From: Zoogloeaceae bacterium
Lineage (GTDB): Bacteria; Pseudomonadota; Gammaproteobacteria; Burkholderiales; Rhodocyclaceae
Direction of reading: 5' to 3'
Assembly (NCBI GenBank): GCA_031259605.1
Contig: JAIRLE010000073.1
Span: forward strand, 1-29,326
Length of the DNA: 29,326 bases
How positions within the stretch are numbered: position 1 is the stretch's first letter; every line of letters starts with the position of its first letter. A program made the position numbers and the translations under genes. The notes under the pieces were generated by a model. It made no database searches and was not told the DNA's origin. It saw only the letters and a program-made list of their open reading frames with translations. Shown piece after piece: positions 24,112 to 29,326 of the stretch.

Positions 24112-24756
24112 ATGCCGTCCGCTCTTTCTCCCGCCGCCGCGCTTGCCGTCATCGACGCCATCCGCCAGCACTTCGCCCAGCGTCTTGCCCAGAAGCTGGA
24201 GACACCGGCGTTAACCGCCGAGCTTGCCAAGGTGCTGACCCTGCTGGAGAACGTTGATTTTACCCAACCCGACGCGGCGCATCTGCGCGCCACGCGCCAT
24301 CCGGTCATCACGCAACTCAAAAGCCTCGCGGCGGCAAAGATGGATGACGCCATCCTCGCCGCCTGTCTGCCTCACCTCGCTCGCCTGCCGTGGCGCTACA
24401 GCTACGATGCCCGCGCCGACCATCCCGGACTGGAAACACGCATGGCCTGGGCGGAACTGGTCGGCCCCATCGCGCCCTTCAAAAGCCAGCGCGTCTGCCT
24501 TGGCCTTACCGCCATCGGTCCGCATACCCTTTATCCCGCGCACATCCACCCCGCCGTCGAAACCTACCTTGTTCTTTCCGGCACGGCGCGCTGGGCGATG
24601 AACGATCTTGCGCAAACGCACCCGCCAGGAACGCTCATCCTGCATCCTTCAAATGTTGTCCACGTCATGCAAACCGATACAGAACCGCTGTTGGCGGCCT
24701 ACGCCTGGACGGGGGACGTAAAAACACTGTCGCACTATCTGGAGCGGGATGGTTAG
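24112..24756 (+). CDS. Cupin of the dimethylsulfoniopropionate-lyase-like superfamily
   Basis: This 214-residue protein has a helical N-terminal half and a C-terminal cupin barrel (about 120-210). The metal site motif HIHPAVETY supplies His144, His146, Glu150 and Tyr152, with His184 in the second cupin motif (HPSNVVHVM). The HxHxxxExY pattern plus the helical front half is the layout of DMSP lyases of the DddL/DddQ/DddW group (DMSP_lyase family). Members convert DMSP to dimethyl sulfide and acrylate, but many relatives act on other substrates. The neighbouring methyltransferase raises the possibility of a methylated onium compound. The assignment is to the family; the reaction is not established. 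Confidence 0.72.
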   Translation: MPSALSPAAALAVIDAIRQHFAQRLAQKLETPALTAELAKVLTLLENVDFTQPDAAHLRATRHPVITQLKSLAAAKMDDAILAACLPHLARLPWRYSYDARADHPGLETRMAWAELVGPIAPFKSQRVCLGLTAIGPHTLYPAHIHPAVETYLVLSGTARWAMNDLAQTHPPGTLILHPSNVVHVMQTDTEPLLAAYAWTGDVKTLSHYLERDG

Positions 24757-25102
24757 CGCGATTTCTGTTCAAATGCGGACCCGATGCGAATCGGGAATGC
24801 TGTTCGTCATCGTGCTTACAATAAGAATCCATGGAGGCGGATCTGTCGTGATGATGGGCCTATTGACTAACGCATGGCGGGGTGGAATCGCCCTCCCTCT
24901 TCCCTTCTCATCGTCATTGGCGTAACCATGGCATTGCTCGCCGCCGCGCCGCAGGCGCCCGATGTTCCCCCAGCGACAAGCCACCGCCGGGGTTGAGACC
25001 TTGCCGAAGCGCAATCCGCGCCGCTTCATGGCGCGTTCATGCCCTCTTCGAGTTCAAGGTCGTGGAGAATGAAGCCGAAGGCAGGCGCTCCGGCAGATCA
25101 AG
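24757..25102. other. Long intergenic stretch without a supported gene
   Basis: These 346 bases hold a small perfect hairpin (CCCGAT-GCGA-ATCGGG, 24780-24795). Several short frames are broken by stops; one, at about 24870-24995, would encode a hydrophobic peptide ending LLAAAPQAPDVPPATS. It may be a gene remnant, but I recognise no family. Confidence 0.4.
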
Positions 25103-25149
25103 AGCAAGAAATTAGCGGCAGCCCTGAAGGGCTGTCGCTGATTTTTGCT
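25103..25149. repeat. Composite palindromic repeat, copy C (symmetric first module only)
   Basis: Only the first hairpin module is present, and both ends carry the AGCAAGAAATT-type arm. AGCAAGAAATTAGCGGCAGC on the left faces GCTGTCGCTGATTTTTGCT on the right around a TGAA loop. Relative to copies A, B and D the loop is reversed on the plus strand. The result is a near-perfect 47-base palindrome about 150 bases before ispD. Confidence 0.75.
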
Positions 25150-25214
25150 TCATCCTTTACTTGTTTGTAACGCCTTGCCGCAAGATCGAGGTCTTCCTTT
25201 CTCGCCCTACGGAC

Positions 25215-25252
25215 AAAATCCCTCTCCTGTGGTTCGGGAGGGGGATTTTTTT
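25215..25252 (+). terminator. Intrinsic terminator upstream of ispD
   Basis: AAAATCCCTCTCC (25215-25227) pairs with GGAGGGGGATTTT (25237-25249) including one G-U pair, followed by a T run ending at 25252. It faces the plus strand but lies 460 bases after the nearest upstream stop codon. It may end a small RNA or a long cupin-operon tail; the ispD promoter must lie after it or read through it. Confidence 0.7.
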
Positions 25253-25301
25253 GGGGTAAGGCCGTAAAATCCGTTCTCCGCTCCTTGATGCTTGGATTTC
25301 G

Positions 25302-26030
25302 ATGCGCGTTATCATCCCCGCCGCGGGTAGCGGCTCCCGTGTAGGCGGCGTGTGTCCGAAACAGTATCTGCCGCTTTTGGGGCGACCTTTGCTGGCGCAT
25401 ACGCTGGCGGTATTTTGCCGGCATCCAAAGGTTGCGCGCGTCTGGCTGACGCTTGCCGAAGCCGATGAATTCTGGCGGCAGCCGGAGCAGCGGCGGTTAT
25501 GGCTGGATTTCGCGCCGCGTCTGGAAATCCTGCGCTGTGGCGGCGCGACACGCGCGCAGAGTGTGCGCAACACGCTGGCCGCCCTGCAAGGCAAGGTGCC
25601 GCCGGAAGACTGGATCCTGGTGCATGACGCGGCGCGTCCCTGCCTTTCCCGCGTCCTGCTGGATCGTCTGCTGGACGCCTTGTCCGATGATCCGGTGGGC
25701 GGACTGCTGGCCGTGCCGCTCGCGGATACCTTGAAGCGGGGCGAGACGGACGGCGCGCAAACGAGGGTGAAGCAGACCCTGGCGCGGCAAGGCTTGTGGC
25801 AGGCGCAGACGCCGCAGATGTTTCGCTATGGGACGCTATGCGCGGCGCTGGCGGCGCACACGGAAGTCACGGACGAGGCGGGCGCGATGGAAGCCGCCGG
25901 TTTCGCGCCGCGTCTCATCGAGAGCGACATCAGCAACCTGAAGGTGACCCGTCCCGCCGATTTTGCGCTGGCGGAATGGATACTCAAGGGACAGGGAGCA
26001 AAAGACGGAGAACGATATGGCGACGCCTGA
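25302..26030 (+). CDS. ispD: 2-C-methyl-D-erythritol 4-phosphate cytidylyltransferase
   Basis: IspD makes CDP-methylerythritol in the MEP isoprenoid pathway. The 242-residue protein has the CTP loop IPAAGSGSRVGGVCPKQY with Arg13 and Lys20. GGATRAQSV, LVHDAARPC and LWQAQTPQMF follow, then TDEAGAMEAAGF and NLKVTRPAD. The usual end near AEWIL is followed by 14 extra residues from a purine-rich tract (25988-26015). The reading frame overlaps ispF by 14 bases, so the two are coupled. TAAAAT at 25265-25270 is a possible -10. Confidence 0.96.
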   Translation: MRVIIPAAGSGSRVGGVCPKQYLPLLGRPLLAHTLAVFCRHPKVARVWLTLAEADEFWRQPEQRRLWLDFAPRLEILRCGGATRAQSVRNTLAALQGKVPPEDWILVHDAARPCLSRVLLDRLLDALSDDPVGGLLAVPLADTLKRGETDGAQTRVKQTLARQGLWQAQTPQMFRYGTLCAALAAHTEVTDEAGAMEAAGFAPRLIESDISNLKVTRPADFALAEWILKGQGAKDGERYGDA

Positions 26031-26508
26031 ATTTCGGATAGGACAAGGGTACGATGTGCATCGGCTGGTTTTAGGGCGCAGGCTCGTGCTGGGCGGGGTG
26101 GAGATTCCCTTCGACAGGGGGCTGCAAGGACATTCGGATGCCGACGCCCTGCTGCATGCGCTGATCGACGCCTTGCTGGGCGCGGCGGGATTGGGCGATA
26201 TCGGCACGCATTTTCCCGATAGCGATCCGCGCCATCGGGACGCCGACAGCCGCGCCCTGTTGCGCGAAACCTTGCTGCGTGTGCGAGCCGCCGGATGGCG
26301 TCCGGTCAATGTCGATGCCACGCTGATCGCCCAACGACCGCGCCTTGCCCCGCACATTCCCGCCATGCGCGCCATCCTCGCCGCCGACCTGGAATTACCG
26401 CCCGTTTGCATCAACATCAAGGGCAAGACCAACGAAACCCTGGGCTACCTGGGACGCAACGAAGCCATCGAGGCGCAGGTAGCGGCGCTCATCGCCCGTA
26501 ACCCGTGA
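26017..26508 (+). CDS. ispF: 2-C-methyl-D-erythritol 2,4-cyclodiphosphate synthase
   Basis: IspF performs the cyclisation step two enzymes after IspD; the IspE kinase is not in the window. The 163-residue protein has metal ligands Asp13 and His15 (GYDVH) and His47 (ADALLHAL). DIGTHFPDSD, the DADSRALLR block and the C-terminal KTNETLGYLGRNEAI are also present. Earlier in-frame codons exist inside ispD, but MATPEFRIGQGYDVH is the natural start, with GGAG 7 bases upstream. Confidence 0.97.
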   Translation: MATPEFRIGQGYDVHRLVLGRRLVLGGVEIPFDRGLQGHSDADALLHALIDALLGAAGLGDIGTHFPDSDPRHRDADSRALLRETLLRVRAAGWRPVNVDATLIAQRPRLAPHIPAMRAILAADLELPPVCINIKGKTNETLGYLGRNEAIEAQVAALIARNP

Positions 26509-26602
26509 TCCGAGTGACCGAGGAGGGATACGGAACCGACGCGTCACCCCGCCGCCCACTGCCCCTCTCCCACAAAGCAGGCGAGGGAAACCCCATGGAG
26601 AC

Positions 26603-26620
26603 CAGCAAGAAATTACCGGG
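26603..26620 (+). repeat. Remnant of the composite repeat, copy E
   Basis: CAGCAAGAAATTACCGGG matches the left end of the repeat family, then diverges. It lies in the 26509-26719 gap between convergent ispF and thiC, where no gene or clear terminator was found. Confidence 0.4.
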
Positions 26621-26719
26621 CTTTCATGACTTCGTGAATTGCCGCTTGTCGAGCGTCGCGTCATGCCGCCTTCGACGAATTCCACGGCCTTTGCCGCCAT
26701 GTCTCGCCGCCGCGCCTCG

Positions 26720-28561
<1,842 letters not shown>

Positions 28562-28690
28562 GGTCTTTATCGTTACGGATGCGGCGCGGGAAAAGCGGGA
28601 AAGCCGCCTGACAAGGGCATGAAGGTACTGGAAAGCGAGCCTGCGCGCAACCGGGGCAGGGAACGATTGCCCTGGGGCGATCGCAAACTT

Positions 28691-28720
28691 TTGTGCCCCT
28701 TGTCTTTCGTCCCCTATAAT
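28691..28720 (+). promoter_or_regulatory. Sigma-70-type promoter candidate pointing right
   Basis: TTGTGC (28691-28696) and a perfect TATAAT (28715-28720) are 18 bases apart. A transcript starting near 28727 would run through repeat D toward the lipoprotein gene about 360 bases away. Confidence 0.45.
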
Positions 28721-28782
28721 GGCGCGCAAGCCCGTTTCCCCGTTTGGGCGCACGGAGTGCACGAATTGCCCCTTGCGTCAAA

Positions 28783-28947
28783 AGCAAGAAATTGGCGACA
28801 GCCCTTCAGGGCTGTCGGTCCAACTCCATTGGGAAGGGGGTTCTCTCCCCTCAAGAATGGCTACGGTCGAAACCCCGGCCTCGACCGGGGTCTCAACCTT
28901 CGCGCCTTTCTTACGGGCGGGGTTTCAGACCGGAGTTGGTTTTACGA
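28783..28947 (+). repeat. Composite palindromic repeat, copy D (full length)
   Basis: It starts AGCAAGAAATTGGCGACAGC with the first hairpin (GACAGCCC-TTCA-GGGCTGTC); its stem changes are compensated relative to copy A. It continues with CATTGGGAAGGGG, GGTCGAAACCCCGGCC and the tail CTTTCTTACGGGCGGGG, ending at GGTTTTACGA. It agrees with copy B over about 165 bases in the opposite orientation. Confidence 0.82.
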
Positions 28948-29090
28948 TCGACGCTGCCGGGTTTCGCCTGCCCGCGCGGCATCGTATTCCAGGGATCGAA
29001 CCGGACATGTTATATTGTACGCCTTCTTGCGCGTCCGCGTGGATGCAATCGCCAAGAACGCCGTGCCCTTCAACCGGAATCGAGATCGAC

Positions 29091-29326
29091 ATGCCCAGAT
29101 TCGCGCCCCGCATCGCCTTGTTTTCTTGGCCTTCCTTGTTTTTGCTGTTCGCGCCGTTCCTTGCGGGCTGCGTCAATACGGAAAAGCCGCCCCCGGTAAA
29201 AAGGGTGCCGCAAGCGCAATGGCACGTCATTGGGCCGGAAGAAGCGGTAACGTGGGCAATTGCGCCGCGTTTCAGGGACGCGAAGGCGTTTGCCGCCAAC
29301 GGGCTTGCCCCGGTCGCGTCGGGACT
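29091..29326 (+). CDS. Lipoprotein, N-terminal part (runs off the window)
   Basis: The frame from ATG 29091 stays open to the end, 78 codons. It begins MPRFAPRIALFSWPS and has a hydrophobic signal core ending in the lipobox FLAGC, so Cys27 should be lipidated after signal peptidase II cleavage. The start of the mature protein is CVNTEKPPPVKRVPQAQWHV, a proline-rich linker, followed by PEEAVTWAIAPRF. No family was recognised from this fragment. Its ribosome site is weak (GAG, 9 bases before the ATG). Confidence 0.7.
   Translation, partial: MPRFAPRIALFSWPSLFLLFAPFLAGCVNTEKPPPVKRVPQAQWHVIGPEEAVTWAIAPRFRDAKAFAANGLAPVASG

Larger units (their letters stand above)
28562..29090. other. Divergent region between thiC and the lipoprotein gene
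   Basis: This 529-base region contains the thiC leader, a rightward promoter candidate and repeat copy D. An open frame on the plus strand (28744-29199) is made mostly of the repeat and overlaps the lipoprotein start in another frame; it is not called. TATATT at 29011-29016 is a second possible -10 for the lipoprotein gene. Confidence 0.5.

Noticed and set aside
28562..28782. TPP riboswitch in front of thiC
   Set aside because: The aptamer core sequences were looked for on the minus strand and not found.
28744..29199. Plus-strand frame containing SKKLATALQGCRSN, similar to peptides encoded by the other repeat copies
   Set aside because: The similarity is the translation of the palindromic repeat itself; copies are in different frames relative to neighbours and truncated, so no protein selection is evident.

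Overview
The window is chromosomal DNA from a GC-rich Gram-negative bacterium, most likely a betaproteobacterium. The grounds are the conserved block rsmB - DUF4390 - ntrY-like - ntrX-like - trkA - trkH, the glyA-nrdR-ribD operon, the ispD-ispF pair and beta/gamma-type protein sequences. I would guess the Rhodocyclales/Nitrosomonadales neighbourhood, but that is inference. No tRNA, rRNA, CRISPR array, transposase or phage gene was recognised.

Layout. 1-975: a type IV pilin gene on the minus strand with a sigma-54-type promoter, and a composite palindromic repeat just beyond its stop. 976-10812 (+): a tight run of rsmB, a DUF4390 protein, an NtrY-like sensor kinase, an NtrX-like regulator with a decayed AAA+ domain, trkA and trkH for potassium uptake, and a MATE exporter with an odd N-terminal extension. 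11022-13917 (-): glyA, nrdR, ribD. 13918-14230: a divergent intergenic region with two nested or adjacent inverted repeats, one of them REPIN-like. 14231-17372 (+): rfbF, rfbG and rfbH, each overlapping the next by ATGA, giving CDP-glucose, then CDP-4-keto-6-deoxyglucose, then the 3-dehydration step; the usual E3 reductase is not next to them. 17571-19985 (+): an orphan hemerythrin-histidine kinase and xerD. 20177-21523: metY. 21876-23066: a secreted TPR/Sel1 protein. 23159-24756: a two-gene operon of a SAM-dependent methyltransferase and a DMSP-lyase-type cupin. 25302-26508: ispD and ispF. 26720-28561 (-): thiC. 29091-end: the start of a lipoprotein gene cut off by the window edge.

Most genes are housekeeping or core regulatory genes. 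The less ordinary material is (i) a family of composite palindromic repeats in five intergenic regions, (ii) the methyltransferase/cupin operon, (iii) the degenerate NtrX, (iv) the hemerythrin kinase with a G8 tract at its ribosome binding site, and (v) purine/pyrimidine-rich repeat arms that seem to have lengthened the ends of several proteins.
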